Below are positions 16,686-26,270 of a DNA stretch of 64,000 bases, piece by piece. Origin of the DNA: JBDKLC01 sp040384865 (GTDB lineage Bacteria; Patescibacteriota; Minisyncoccia; Phycocordibacterales; CAIZLB01); the NCBI GenBank assembly GCA_040384865.1, contig JAZKIM010000004.1:1-64000 (forward strand), in the 5' to 3' direction. The notes under the pieces are model-generated. The model saw nothing but the letters and a program-made list of their open reading frames with translations. It searched no databases and was not told the DNA's origin. A program made the position numbers and the translations under genes. The stretch's first letter is position 1; each line of letters starts with the position of its first letter.

Positions 16686-18755
16686 TTAGAAATCTATAAA
16701 TATTGATTTAATGCCACTCACCCTCTCTTTTTGTTCTATGTGAGCCGGATCAATGTCGGCGATGAATTCAGACGGAAGATTTACTTGTTTGCTACCAAAG
16801 ATGGTTCGGACGTTTGACCAGGCAAGATGTATCTTTTTTCTAGCGCGTGTAAGTGCTACATAAAAGAGTCGGCGCTCCTCCTCTTGCTCTTCTGGTGAGA
16901 GAGACTCTTCGTTTCCTTTTACATGTGGAAACAATTCCTGTTCAAGACCGGTGATAAAAACATAATCGAATTCGAGACCTTTTGAGGAGTGTACTGTCAT
17001 CAGTTTTACCGCTGGCTCGTTTTTTTCTAACTTGTCCTGATCACTCGCCAATGCTGCCTCCTCAAGAAGTTTTTCCATGCCATGCGTATGGTCGTGTTCA
17101 GTTTCATTAGGTGTAACTTCCAAGTAACCTTGTCCTCGTGCAACATCACTTCCTTTCTCACTGTTCTCTTCACTTGCCATTGCGTCATATTTTCCAGCGA
17201 GTGTCACAAGCTCCTGTACGTTTTCAAGACGATCATCGTCTGCTTCTTTTCCAAACTTAAGCATCTCCTCTATACCTGACTCTTTAATAATAAATTTGAT
17301 TGCCTCTGAAGTTTTTTCTGTTTTTATTTTATGTGCAATTTTTTTTAAAAGATTTTTGAACTCAAATATCTTCATTCTTGTTGCTGCTGGTAAATCAGCT
17401 TCCCTTCCTTCAAGTACTTTTAATAAACTTACCTTGCCGATGCCTCGTGCTGGGGTGTTTATAACACGTTTAATATCAGCCATAGATTCAGGGTTTAGAG
17501 CAGCGCGTGCATATGACAGCACATCTTTTACCTCTTTTCGCTCAAAGAATTTTGTTCCGAGAAGTTGATACGGAAGGCTGCGTGTTAAAAAGGCTTCTTC
17601 AAGGGCTCGTGATTGGAAGTTGGCTCGATAGAGAACGGCGATTTCTTCTGGTGGTACTCCGTCGCGAATTAAATCGCGCACAGTGTTCCCTACAAAACTT
17701 GCCTCATCGCCTTCATCGTACGCCGCGTAAATAGAAATTTTGTCACCTGTAATGTTTCTGGTAAATAAGTTTTTCTTTTTTCTGTAGACATTCTTTGAGA
17801 TAATGTCGTTAGCCACAGCAAGAATGGTTTGAGTCGATCGGTAGTTTTCTTCAAGTAATACAACTTTAGCTTCAGGATAGTCTTCCTCGAAGCGTAAAAT
17901 GTTTTTTAGATTTGCCCCTCTCCACCCGTAGATTAGTTGGTCTGGATCACCCACAACCGCGATGTTTCGAGTTGATCCAACAAGCATGCGCGACAGTGTA
18001 TATTGCACCTCATTGGTATCTTGATATTCATCAATACTCACGTATCTCCATCGTCGCTGGTAGTGCTCTCGAACCTGTTCATTCGAAGCAAGGAGGGCTG
18101 TTGCTTTGAACAAGAGATCGTCGAAATCAAGAGCTTTGTCTTTCTTCAGAATGCCGTCGTAGTTTTTCCATATTTCAGCAACGATTCCCCCCATATAATC
18201 ATCGCCATTCTTAGCTTCGTATTCGAGTTGAGAGACAAAGTTTCCTTTTTCTCGAGAAATAATACTCAGCATTTTTCCCGGCTCAAATTTCTTCGGATCT
18301 TGTCCGGCCAGGGTAATAGCTTCCTTGATGGCGGTACGGGAATCTGATCTGTCGTAGATGGCAAAATGGCGAGGAATTCCTATTAGAGTACCGAAATCTT
18401 TAATAATAAGAACTCCAAGCGAGTGAAATGTTGAGAGAAACGGGCGCCCTTTCCCAGCATTACCATATAGAGCTTGAGTAGAGATTGGTAAATTAAGACC
18501 ACGATCACTATCTAAGAGTTTCATTACACGCTCTCTCATTTCTTTGGCCGCCTTGTTGGTGAAGGTAATGGCAAGAATTTGCTCAGGATCAACACCTTTT
18601 TTTATTAAATGCAGGATACGATGGGTGATGGTTTTTGTCTTTCCCGCTCCAGCGCCCGCCAGTATTAAAAGCGGTCCTTCTGTTGTTCGGACCGCTTCTA
18701 CTTGTCGCTCATTGAGACCTTTTAGATATCCCGTGCTACTATTTTGCTCGCTCAT
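16686..18755 (-). CDS. UvrD/PcrA-type superfamily 1 DNA helicase
   Basis: 689 residues. 3'-5' helicase family used in repair and in clearing the fork. Q-motif LNERQVEAV, Walker A ILAGAGAGKTKT near 30-41, motif II DEYQDTNEVQ, motif III VGDPDQLIYGWRGA, motif IV ENYRST, motif V VKLMTVHSSKGLEFDYVFI and motif VI RRLFYVALTRA are all present. Length is within the UvrD/PcrA range. An extended -10 element lies 8 bases before ATG. It is followed within 2 bases by rsmA. UvrD versus PcrA cannot be separated from sequence here. Confidence 0.95.
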   Translation of the reverse strand: MSEQNSSTGYLKGLNERQVEAVRTTEGPLLILAGAGAGKTKTITHRILHLIKKGVDPEQILAITFTNKAAKEMRERVMKLLDSDRGLNLPISTQALYGNAGKGRPFLSTFHSLGVLIIKDFGTLIGIPRHFAIYDRSDSRTAIKEAITLAGQDPKKFEPGKMLSIISREKGNFVSQLEYEAKNGDDYMGGIVAEIWKNYDGILKKDKALDFDDLLFKATALLASNEQVREHYQRRWRYVSIDEYQDTNEVQYTLSRMLVGSTRNIAVVGDPDQLIYGWRGANLKNILRFEEDYPEAKVVLLEENYRSTQTILAVANDIISKNVYRKKKNLFTRNITGDKISIYAAYDEGDEASFVGNTVRDLIRDGVPPEEIAVLYRANFQSRALEEAFLTRSLPYQLLGTKFFERKEVKDVLSYARAALNPESMADIKRVINTPARGIGKVSLLKVLEGREADLPAATRMKIFEFKNLLKKIAHKIKTEKTSEAIKFIIKESGIEEMLKFGKEADDDRLENVQELVTLAGKYDAMASEENSEKGSDVARGQGYLEVTPNETEHDHTHGMEKLLEEAALASDQDKLEKNEPAVKLMTVHSSKGLEFDYVFITGLEQELFPHVKGNEESLSPEEQEEERRLFYVALTRARKKIHLAWSNVRTIFGSKQVNLPSEFIADIDPAHIEQKERVSGIKSIFIDF

Positions 18756-18763
18756 TTTGAATC

Positions 18764-18772
18764 ACTATAGCA
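18764..18772 (-). promoter_or_regulatory. Extended -10 promoter of the UvrD/PcrA gene
   Basis: TGCTATAGT on the minus strand, 8 bases before the ATG at 18755. Transcription would begin at or next to the start codon, giving a leaderless mRNA. Confidence 0.6.
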
Positions 18773-18816
18773 CATGCCTAAATTCATCAACACCTTGCCT
18801 TTATTATCGATGTCTT

Positions 18817-19119
18817 TTACTGTGAATCTTTCAAGAGATTAAGTTTTACTTCAGCTAATTTTATTTTTTCATCCGTCAACTTCTCTGCTTTATTTGCCTT
18901 TTCGAGGAGTTCGATGGCGTCATCGAGGTTTTTAATATATTCCTTGTTAATCTCGTGTGATGCTTTTAGATATGCTGAAGAAATTTTTGTATAAATTTCA
19001 CCACGCTCTGCCTCGCTTAGTTGTTGATCGGTAACTTCATCAAGTAGCTTTTTTGCACCAGCAAAATCATTCGCTGCGATGAGTCTCTCAAATTGATCAA
19101 TGTCGAGTTCGATTGCCAT
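18817..19119 (-). CDS. Small helical hypothetical protein
   Basis: 100 residues, all helical by pattern, with an acidic N-terminus (MAIELDIDQFERLIAANDFAGAKKLLDEV) and a Lys/Glu-rich C-terminus; it could form a TPR-like or coiled-coil fold. No signal peptide. It is 8 bases downstream of the 799-residue coiled-coil gene, so they are likely co-transcribed. Family not recognised. Confidence 0.65.
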   Translation of the reverse strand: MAIELDIDQFERLIAANDFAGAKKLLDEVTDQQLSEAERGEIYTKISSAYLKASHEINKEYIKNLDDAIELLEKANKAEKLTDEKIKLAEVKLNLLKDSQ

Positions 19120-19127
19120 AGTATTTA

Positions 19128-21527
19128 TTATATCTGTGCGTTCTCAACTTTACTAATCAGAAGTGAAAGGTGAAGGGCACGTGCTTTGTCTTCAGTAGAT
19201 CCCTTTTCAAGAGCATTAAGTTTATCTTTAAGTGTGTTAACAATAAAATCTTTAGTTTCATCTCCATTCTTTGATCCGAGTTTTCCTCTGTTAACGATTT
19301 TCTCTAGGGTCTTTTGAAAATTGGTGTATTGCCCGCTTGTCTTTAGGTTAATCTCACCAACGGCCTTGTCGAGCTCTCTTTTTGCCGTCTCCTCACCTTC
19401 TTTGTCTATTTCTTTCTGAACGTCTGTAGCCTCAGTATCGTTGAGATATGAGAAAGAAAGATTCTCATTGCGGAGGTGGTTTATCTTGGTGAGCATGTCT
19501 TGATCACTGTCGATTGCTCCTAAACCTTTTGTTTTGTCGGCCAACATCTTATTGATTCTTTCTCGAACCTTTGTTTGCGCTACTGCCTGAATTTCTTTTG
19601 CGTAAGCTGAGTTCTGCAAGATGCTCGATCTTATCCAATTATTGCGATTTTCAATATCATCCTTTTGTTGTTTCAGATCCCCCAACTCTTTGTCTACGTC
19701 TTTTGTTGTTCCTGCGGCTAGGGCAATTCTCTCGCCATCACTGGTGAGTTTTGTTATTTCTTCTTCTAGTTTTGTCTTTGCTGTTGCTTCGCTCCAATAT
19801 CGTTCCGTAAGGCGTCGATAGAAATTAAAGAAATTATACTTATTGTCCTTTTTCTCGTTCAAGAACTTAGCAGCACCTTCTTCGGAGATGGCTGTTTCGT
19901 ATTCCTGCTTTTGTTTTGTAACGAATTCCTTGATCTGAACTTCCCTTTTCTTGGTCAGCTCGGCAATTTTCTTTTCTTTTTCGACAATTTCTTTCTGGTC
20001 TTTTCGCACCTGTTCAAGCTGTTCGATGATTTCGGCAATAGCCTCTGGGTTTTCTACTCGATTATCAATCAAAAACTTCTCTATTGAATCAAAATCTTTA
20101 TCTTCATAATCAATGATTCCCTTAGCATCCTCTTTAAAAAGCTTCTTCAGGTCAACTTTGAAGCTTTCTAGTTTTTTGTATGTTTCAAAAAGTTCCTTTC
20201 CAGGCGAGTCCTCTTTTTCAAGACTGCTTCGCAAGTCTTCGGCACTCATGCCTCTTTTAGCAGCTACTTCCGCTGCATATTCTGCGAAACCGGCTTCATC
20301 AAGGGCTTTTTCAGCAAAACTTTTTTCAGGAGTTGTCATATTTGTTGCTCCTGATTGTACGCTCGGCTGCACGTTGTGTCCAGACTGCGGTGTTGGTGTT
20401 TGAGGTCCTGCCGGGGTTGGTGGGGGTGTTGTGCTCGTTGATGCCGCCGCAGGTGCTTGAGGTGTAACTATCGGGGGTGTTTTTAGAGCCTCGTTCAATA
20501 TTTTCCATAGTTTTTCTACATGTAGTTCTTTTACTGCTATGGTTTTTTCAATAAAGGCCCGGTTTGTTGCAGATTTAAGATTCAGCCCCCGACGAAGACC
20601 ATCTATGGTTTCCAGAAGATCTGCAATGTGGTTTTTAATGAGGGCAATGATTTTTCTGTCTCTCCAGCCAGACTTACTTTCGCGAAGACGAGTGTCGAGA
20701 TTAATAGAGGGAAATTGGTTTTTGTATTGAAACGGGCTGTCAGAATCAGCCAATCCTTTTATCTCACCAAGTGCTGTAATAATCTCTTGTCTGACAGCAA
20801 CCTCTTTCTCAGTAAGTTTTCTGTCGGCTTCTGACAAATCAGTTCGGGTGAGTTTTTGCTGTAAGTCTGCAACTTCTTGGGTAAATATTGCTATGTCTTC
20901 TGTAAGATGCCCTATGTACTTGGTATTCTCCTTTTTTAGAAATTCGGGTGTTTTGGGTATGTTTGCAGGCGGAGGTGGTGTGATGAGGGGGCTTTTAGGA
21001 GGAGTTTGCTTTTTAGGGGTTGGTGACGGTGTGGGTGTTGCTGCTGGATCCTGAGCCTCAGCTGCTTGTTTAAAAGCTTCCTCTAACGCAGAGTTTTCGC
21101 CAACGGGATCTACTTTTTTAGGTTTATCTTTGCCCTTTATCTCCTTCTTTGGTTTGTCTTTTTTTCCTCCTTTGTCTGTTTTTGCTTCAGCATCTCTCTC
21201 GCGGATAGCTTTTTGAATCTCCGGGATCTTTTCTGTTAAAAGTTGAATTCTTTCTTTCAACTCCTCCAGTTTTTTTGGAGTTCTTTCTATAAAATCTAAA
21301 GATAGTCGTAGTGTGTTCTTTGCTAGGTTGTATGCCTCTAGCTCGGTAGGTTCCTCAGGAACACCGCTGGCTACAAATTCCTCGATTTTTGTTAGATATG
21401 CTTTGTTCCGCAACAGATCTCCTGTTAGCTTGTCGAATTCCTTTCGTGCTTGAATTAGCTCGTCTCTTGAACGAATTAGTTCTTGATCAATACTTTCTGT
21501 TTCCGGTAGTGCTTCCGAAGGATCCAT
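19128..21527 (-). CDS. Large coiled-coil and proline-rich hypothetical protein
   Basis: 799 residues, no signal peptide and no membrane segment. Long charged helices (about 20-120, 200-350, 430-790) are separated by Pro/Thr-rich linkers at about 155-195 and 355-395. The heptad-like Lys/Glu/Leu pattern predicts extended coiled coils. It is the middle of a minus-strand run of four unnamed genes between the VirB-like cluster and a LysM/M23 enzyme. A structural or cytoskeletal role is possible but is inference; no catalytic motif is visible. Confidence 0.7.
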   Translation of the reverse strand: MDPSEALPETESIDQELIRSRDELIQARKEFDKLTGDLLRNKAYLTKIEEFVASGVPEEPTELEAYNLAKNTLRLSLDFIERTPKKLEELKERIQLLTEKIPEIQKAIRERDAEAKTDKGGKKDKPKKEIKGKDKPKKVDPVGENSALEEAFKQAAEAQDPAATPTPSPTPKKQTPPKSPLITPPPPANIPKTPEFLKKENTKYIGHLTEDIAIFTQEVADLQQKLTRTDLSEADRKLTEKEVAVRQEIITALGEIKGLADSDSPFQYKNQFPSINLDTRLRESKSGWRDRKIIALIKNHIADLLETIDGLRRGLNLKSATNRAFIEKTIAVKELHVEKLWKILNEALKTPPIVTPQAPAAASTSTTPPPTPAGPQTPTPQSGHNVQPSVQSGATNMTTPEKSFAEKALDEAGFAEYAAEVAAKRGMSAEDLRSSLEKEDSPGKELFETYKKLESFKVDLKKLFKEDAKGIIDYEDKDFDSIEKFLIDNRVENPEAIAEIIEQLEQVRKDQKEIVEKEKKIAELTKKREVQIKEFVTKQKQEYETAISEEGAAKFLNEKKDNKYNFFNFYRRLTERYWSEATAKTKLEEEITKLTSDGERIALAAGTTKDVDKELGDLKQQKDDIENRNNWIRSSILQNSAYAKEIQAVAQTKVRERINKMLADKTKGLGAIDSDQDMLTKINHLRNENLSFSYLNDTEATDVQKEIDKEGEETAKRELDKAVGEINLKTSGQYTNFQKTLEKIVNRGKLGSKNGDETKDFIVNTLKDKLNALEKGSTEDKARALHLSLLISKVENAQI

Positions 21528-21552
21528 AATGCTCTAAGTATATAGCATTTTT

Positions 21553-21852
21553 TTACGCCGACATTGCCTTTCTTACTTTTTCTATTTGGTTGTCTGATTT
21601 TTCCTTTATTAACACATCGAGATTTTTAATTTTTTCTGCAAGAAACTTTTCCATTTTAGTTTCGTTGCCTGACTGTGTCAGTTCCTCAAATACCACTCTG
21701 TCTTCATCGGAAAGGAGCGTTATCACTTCGAGCGTCACTGCCTTGAGAACATTTTCTCCATACTGAGCAATGATTTGATCTTGAACCTCAGCAGGCACAC
21801 CACCTAAGTTCATCTTTTCAACTAAATCATTTCTATTCAAAGTTTGATTCAT
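21553..21852 (-). CDS. Small helical protein, DUF5663-like
   Basis: 99 residues with the pattern LGGVPAEVQDQIIAQYGENVLKAVTLEVITLLSDEDR, then an acidic stretch and FLAEKIKNLDVLI. This resembles small CPR proteins grouped as DUF5663; I recall the pattern but could not search. It has 15 bases to the 5' neighbour and 25 to the 3' neighbour, so it belongs to the same transcription unit. Function unknown. Confidence 0.62.
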   Translation of the reverse strand: MNQTLNRNDLVEKMNLGGVPAEVQDQIIAQYGENVLKAVTLEVITLLSDEDRVVFEELTQSGNETKMEKFLAEKIKNLDVLIKEKSDNQIEKVRKAMSA

Positions 21853-21867
21853 TGGTTTATTATATTA

Positions 21868-24492
21868 TTATTTTGTTCCCTTAGGAAATCTATTCATTAC
21901 CCTCATTACATATTCGAAAACATCCTCACCTCTTTTTGGCCGGATTCTTTCTTTAGCAATATCTTTGACCCATTCTTTTGCTGACCTAGCGTCTTGTAAT
22001 GACATATTTTTTATTCCCACCATACTCCGCAGCTCTTCTGGGGTCTTTGCTCTAACTATTTCTGACACCTTCATGCTTGAGAGGGCCTTCCATGATTTGT
22101 TGTTGACGTCACCGAAATATTTTTTTATTTCTGTGGCCATGACGGGGTTTACAGTCTCAATATTTTCCCTGTTAAAGGGAATGAAGTTTTCTTTTGTTTG
22201 AGGAAGTTTTCCTTCAGCAAAAAGATTTGTACCATCTTTGGCGAACTGCTCTGGGTCACTTAATTCTTGTACACCATGAACAGGAAGTGGTGCTATTTTA
22301 TCCATAAAACTTTGGCTAGAAATGGATGTTGGGACGGGATGTTTGATTCGTATCGCCTTTTTTGCGGTTGCTACTAACTTGTTGCTTTCTTTTTCGGCGA
22401 GTTGTTGGGTTTTAATCTCCTGCTGGTGAACTTCCCCACTTGTTACCCCGTGCTCGCTTATCGCTAGTCCTTTGTGGGCAGAGGGGTCGTTTTTTATCTC
22501 GGAGATAATCGTCGTTGTTGCCTTTCGGGCCACTCTTTTCAAGGCCTTTTCAATTTTTACCTCTTTAAGGGTGTCACTCTGTTTGTCATATATAAATGAT
22601 ATTTTGTCTCGATTTCCTGCAAACTTATTGATCGAGCGGGGGTGGTGTTTTTCATAATTCGCGATGGCGCGCTCACTCACCCCGTTGTGTTTGAGTGAAC
22701 CCCAAATTGAGTTACCACGTTTTCCTAATTTGTCGTTAATCAAAATTTCCTTTTTGATTGTTTTTGGAGCTGATGTGGCGTCTGCGGTTTTTATTATTTC
22801 CACAGGCTTTTTGACCTTAATATCTTCTGGTGGCACCGAAGAAATATCCATCTTGGTTAGTTTTGGGGTGGGTGTCTTTTCGACAACCTTTAGTATTTCT
22901 GTCGGTTTTTGAATTTCAACTTTTTCTGTTACAGGGAATGGTTCTGTCTCAATGGTGGTTTCTTCGATTACAGGATTAGTTGGAGGAATTTCTGTATCAA
23001 GTTTTATTGTGGGATTTATGACGGTCTCTGGATCTAAGGTGGTTACAGCGTCAGGTTCATAGGCATTGTTTGTTTGTTCAGGAACTTCTGCTACGGTATC
23101 AGTAGAAGTGAAAAAACTTTTTATACTTTCCGGAACATGAACATTTTTTATGATCTGACCAACTTCCGCACTAACTAGCCTGCCGAGAACTAGAGATGTG
23201 ATTCCTGCGCCTACCGCAAATAATTCTTTGTGTTTCACTAATAAATCATCCTCTAGGCCAGCTTCTTTTCTCTTTGCAGCTCTCTTTAACAAATAGGTTT
23301 CGGTCGAAGCTACAATTCCCGCCGCCACTATCCCTCTTTTTACACTTCTGAGCACGAGGGCTGAAGCAAGAAGTTTTGAACCAAAAGCAGCACCGGCAAG
23401 GGCACCCAGGCCTAAGCCTACTGCTCCTACGCTGCAGGCCATAAATATCTTCTCCTTTTTAGAAAGATTGTTGTACCAAGTGCCAACACTTTTGAGCGCG
23501 TTGAAAGAGCTTTGCCCTGTTTTTTTCATCATCTCCATCGCTTGTGCTGAAAACGACTTGCCTTCCTCCTTCATTTCGTTCAGTACTGTAAGCGCGGCAA
23601 TCGTCTTCTCTGGATTTATTGGGACCTCTTCCCCTTTGTTCTTTGTTCCGCCGGGGAACTTATTAGTTTGTGTTGAAGGGTTTTTCTCTTTGATGGTATT
23701 TTGTACAGGCACAAACTTTCCAATCTCTGCTGCTTCTGTTTTTTTCTCTCGATCCTCCTTTTCTCGACGCTCTTTTTCCTTCAGATGTATTTTGTGTTTT
23801 TCCAAGTCTGTAGAGGTGGATAGTTCAGATAGATCTCCGAACACAAATTCTTCATACTCATGAGTGAGTTCATTTGAAATCATCGTCTCCTGCTTGTTGT
23901 ATTTGGAATCTGTGTTTTGATTTTTGCTCAAACCTTCCGTACCTTCGATAATACGGATCTGCATTTCACCAAGGACATCTCTAATAGTTTCTTCATCTCC
24001 TCCGTTTTTAATTACCACATCTCTAATCTTTGCCACTGATTCCTTCCACACAATAGTAGGCCAGTTCCACAACGCTTCAAGGTCTTCTTTGTCTTTTTTT
24101 GGCAGTTGTACTTTTTTGAATAGTCGTCGAATTTTAAAAATTATGTCTGTGCGCTGTCTTTCTTCTTTGAGCCAGTCATGAGCTATTTTTAGAGCTTTTC
24201 TGTATTTCTGTACAGCCTCCAAGTATTCGATTTCACATCTTTTAACTGTTTGTTCCACCTCTTCTTTTTCACGGCCGATTGTTTTTTTCTGTTCGACGTC
24301 TTTCTTTTTTACCTGCAGCATAGGATCCTTTTTTTCGGTAACAGGTATTCTTCTTGCTCTTTCGGGTTTCTTTTCTGTATAGCTTTCAGTTGGAGGCAAA
24401 ACATCTGTCTCTATTTTTGAGGCGGGCCGCGAATCTTTCTTTCCTATTTCAGAATTTATTACCGGCGGCACGTATTCTTTGACGGTTTTCAT
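21868..24492 (-). CDS. Large hypothetical protein with central membrane hairpin
   Basis: About 874 residues from ATG 24492 (MKTVKEYVPPV); the frame continues to 24576 with an alternative ATG at 24537, but a TATAAT on this strand (24536-24541) overlaps that upstream start, so 24492 is preferred. Residues about 20-260 are highly charged and helical; two hydrophobic segments near 350-400 (FMACSVGAVGLGLGALAGAA and VLRSVKRGIVAAGIVA) form a membrane hairpin; the remainder is Pro/Thr/Lys rich then folded. Not a family I recognise. Context suggests an envelope-associated scaffold. Confidence 0.65.
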   Translation of the reverse strand: MKTVKEYVPPVINSEIGKKDSRPASKIETDVLPPTESYTEKKPERARRIPVTEKKDPMLQVKKKDVEQKKTIGREKEEVEQTVKRCEIEYLEAVQKYRKALKIAHDWLKEERQRTDIIFKIRRLFKKVQLPKKDKEDLEALWNWPTIVWKESVAKIRDVVIKNGGDEETIRDVLGEMQIRIIEGTEGLSKNQNTDSKYNKQETMISNELTHEYEEFVFGDLSELSTSTDLEKHKIHLKEKERREKEDREKKTEAAEIGKFVPVQNTIKEKNPSTQTNKFPGGTKNKGEEVPINPEKTIAALTVLNEMKEEGKSFSAQAMEMMKKTGQSSFNALKSVGTWYNNLSKKEKIFMACSVGAVGLGLGALAGAAFGSKLLASALVLRSVKRGIVAAGIVASTETYLLKRAAKRKEAGLEDDLLVKHKELFAVGAGITSLVLGRLVSAEVGQIIKNVHVPESIKSFFTSTDTVAEVPEQTNNAYEPDAVTTLDPETVINPTIKLDTEIPPTNPVIEETTIETEPFPVTEKVEIQKPTEILKVVEKTPTPKLTKMDISSVPPEDIKVKKPVEIIKTADATSAPKTIKKEILINDKLGKRGNSIWGSLKHNGVSERAIANYEKHHPRSINKFAGNRDKISFIYDKQSDTLKEVKIEKALKRVARKATTTIISEIKNDPSAHKGLAISEHGVTSGEVHQQEIKTQQLAEKESNKLVATAKKAIRIKHPVPTSISSQSFMDKIAPLPVHGVQELSDPEQFAKDGTNLFAEGKLPQTKENFIPFNRENIETVNPVMATEIKKYFGDVNNKSWKALSSMKVSEIVRAKTPEELRSMVGIKNMSLQDARSAKEWVKDIAKERIRPKRGEDVFEYVMRVMNRFPKGTK

Positions 24493-24558
24493 TTGTTTGG
24501 GTGTAAAAAAGACAAATTTGAGGAAATATGAGGCCATTATACCCCCTGTCTGGCAATG

Positions 24559-24586
24559 TTGACAGTGGATATTCACCTAGTATCAT
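24559..24586 (+). promoter_or_regulatory. Promoter of the LysM/M23 gene
   Basis: Consensus TTGACA (24559-24564), 16-base spacer, TATCAT (24581-24586) on the plus strand. On the opposite strand a TATAAT lies at 24536-24541, so this gap holds divergent promoters. Confidence 0.6.
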
Positions 24587-24727
24587 TATGGGTATACCGT
24601 TAAGTCAGATACGAGAACGGCTCAGTTGAGCCACACCTACTCAAGATACAGATTTAGCATTAACTTCAAGTATATTTTAAAGCCCCCTCAAGACTCGCAC
24701 GGAGTATTTCTTTTTCCCAACCGTGTG

Positions 24728-25834
24728 ATGAAGCATAAAAAGCGAAAAGCACTAGAAAATGGCTCTATTGCTCACTTTGTGGTGAGAAGCACTGCTGTAT
24801 TTATTGCTATTACAATCATTGGCGGGCCTCTTTTGGCCAATGCTGATGTTTTTTCTTTCATGTCTAAAGCGCTCGGTGATTCATCCGAAGTTTCAACCCA
24901 GAACGTGGCTATTCCTCAAAATACACAAAAAATGCCTTTGTTACAGGCCCCTACAAATGCTAATCCTCTCCCAAAGAAAGAAACCCAAGATGTTTCAATG
25001 GTTGATGATGGTACTGCGTTGAGCAATGAAAATGATGCTATTGATGTTCGAGTCACCTCAACGTCAACGGATTCAGGCGAATATCGCCCATCATCTGATC
25101 AAATTAGCCTTTATACCGTACATAAAGGAGATACACTGCAACAAATTGCTCAAATGTTTGGTGTAACCTCTAATACTATTCTATGGGCGAACGATTTGAA
25201 GAAAGGGCAAGCTATTGTTCCAGGCCAAGTGCTCGTTATTCTTCCCATCTCAGGTATTCGATATGTTGTAAAAAAAGGAGACACTCTAAAAGGTATTGCA
25301 AAAGCTTTCAAGGGAGATGCCGACGATATTTCACGATATAACGGTCTTGATGATTCCTCTCTCGCCGTTGGTGACGAAATCATTATTCCAAACGGTGAAT
25401 CTTCTATTCAGGAATCGAAACCTTCTTCTAGTTCTAAGGTTGCAAAAGGTGGTTTCGCGACAGCTATCGGAGGCTCTATAGCTGATCCAAAAGGCTACTT
25501 TACCAGACCTGTTAGTGGAGGTATTCGAACCCAAGGTATTCATGGACACAACGGTGTCGACATTGCTTCTTCGTACGGCACCCCTATACTCGCTGCTGCT
25601 TCGGGTACTGTTGTGATAAGTCGAAGTTCTGGATGGAACGGAGGGTATGGTAATTATGTTGTAATCCAACACTCAAATGGTATGCAAACACTCTATGGTC
25701 ATATGAGTCGGGTGAATGTTTCAGTTGGCGAACAGGTTTCAAAGGGTCAAACTATCGGAGGAATGGGAAATACAGGACAGTCGACAGGTGTTCACCTCCA
25801 TTTTGAAGTTCGAGGCGGTAAAAATCCTTTTTAG
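24728..25834 (+). CDS. Peptidoglycan hydrolase: two LysM domains and an M23 metallopeptidase
   Basis: 368 residues from ATG 24728 (MKHKKRKALENGSIAH), which opens a membrane-anchor/signal segment (VVRSTAVFIAITIIGGPLL). Two LysM cell-wall binding modules follow (YTVHKGDTLQQIAQMFGV and RYVVKKGDTLKGIAKAF), then a C-terminal M23 lysostaphin-type peptidase with the zinc/catalytic set HNGVD, LYGHMS and HLHFE. It should cleave peptide cross-links in peptidoglycan outside the membrane. A longer frame to 24626 adds residues that do not look like a signal sequence. It is divergent from the large hypothetical gene. Confidence 0.9.
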   Translation: MKHKKRKALENGSIAHFVVRSTAVFIAITIIGGPLLANADVFSFMSKALGDSSEVSTQNVAIPQNTQKMPLLQAPTNANPLPKKETQDVSMVDDGTALSNENDAIDVRVTSTSTDSGEYRPSSDQISLYTVHKGDTLQQIAQMFGVTSNTILWANDLKKGQAIVPGQVLVILPISGIRYVVKKGDTLKGIAKAFKGDADDISRYNGLDDSSLAVGDEIIIPNGESSIQESKPSSSSKVAKGGFATAIGGSIADPKGYFTRPVSGGIRTQGIHGHNGVDIASSYGTPILAAASGTVVISRSSGWNGGYGNYVVIQHSNGMQTLYGHMSRVNVSVGEQVSKGQTIGGMGNTGQSTGVHLHFEVRGGKNPF

Positions 25835-25855
25835 TCTTTAGAAGAAACAGTAGAA

Positions 25856-26221
25856 CTAGGAGTTCATATCTGCTTTGCAGGTAGAGGCTGAAGGGTTTGC
25901 TGTAAGTCGATCAGTTTCAATCTCTTTGCCGCACGTTTTACAAGTGCCATACGTACCATTTTCTATCCGATCAAGCGCATTGTTTATCTCCAGGAGTTGG
26001 GTATCGAGACTACTTACAATGGATTGCTCGGCTTCATATTCAGTGATGGCTTCGGCTGTTTCTGTACGGTCTGAAGGCTCATCATCGTTGAGATCTTTTC
26101 GGGAAGCTTCCCACTCTGAGGGGTTGCGAGAACTTTTCACTCCTATTGTTTGTAGTTGGTCTTCAATGGTCTTTTTTTCTTCTTCTAGTTTTCCCTTAAA
26201 TTTTATTACGTCAATATTCAT
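25856..26221 (-). CDS. DksA/TraR-family zinc-finger protein, atypical C-terminus
   Basis: 121 residues: an N-terminal coiled coil (about 1-85, ending IENGTYGTC) and a C4-type finger CKTCGKEI...LTANPSASTCKAD. This is the DksA/TraR layout, whose members bind RNA polymerase and modulate initiation. The expected fourth zinc cysteine is replaced: the last pair is C-K-A-D instead of C-x-x-C. An extended -10 TGATAGAAT is 6 bases before ATG, predicting a leaderless mRNA. Convergent with the LysM/M23 gene. Confidence 0.82.
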   Translation of the reverse strand: MNIDVIKFKGKLEEEKKTIEDQLQTIGVKSSRNPSEWEASRKDLNDDEPSDRTETAEAITEYEAEQSIVSSLDTQLLEINNALDRIENGTYGTCKTCGKEIETDRLTANPSASTCKADMNS

Positions 26222-26227
26222 ATTTCA

Positions 26228-26236
26228 ATTCTATCA
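26228..26236 (-). promoter_or_regulatory. Extended -10 promoter of the DksA-like gene
   Basis: TGATAGAAT on the minus strand, exactly 6 bases before the ATG at 26221; transcription would start on the initiation codon. Confidence 0.6.
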
Positions 26237-26270
26237 AAACCAGCATGAAGGGCAAATGAAGTATGTCTGT

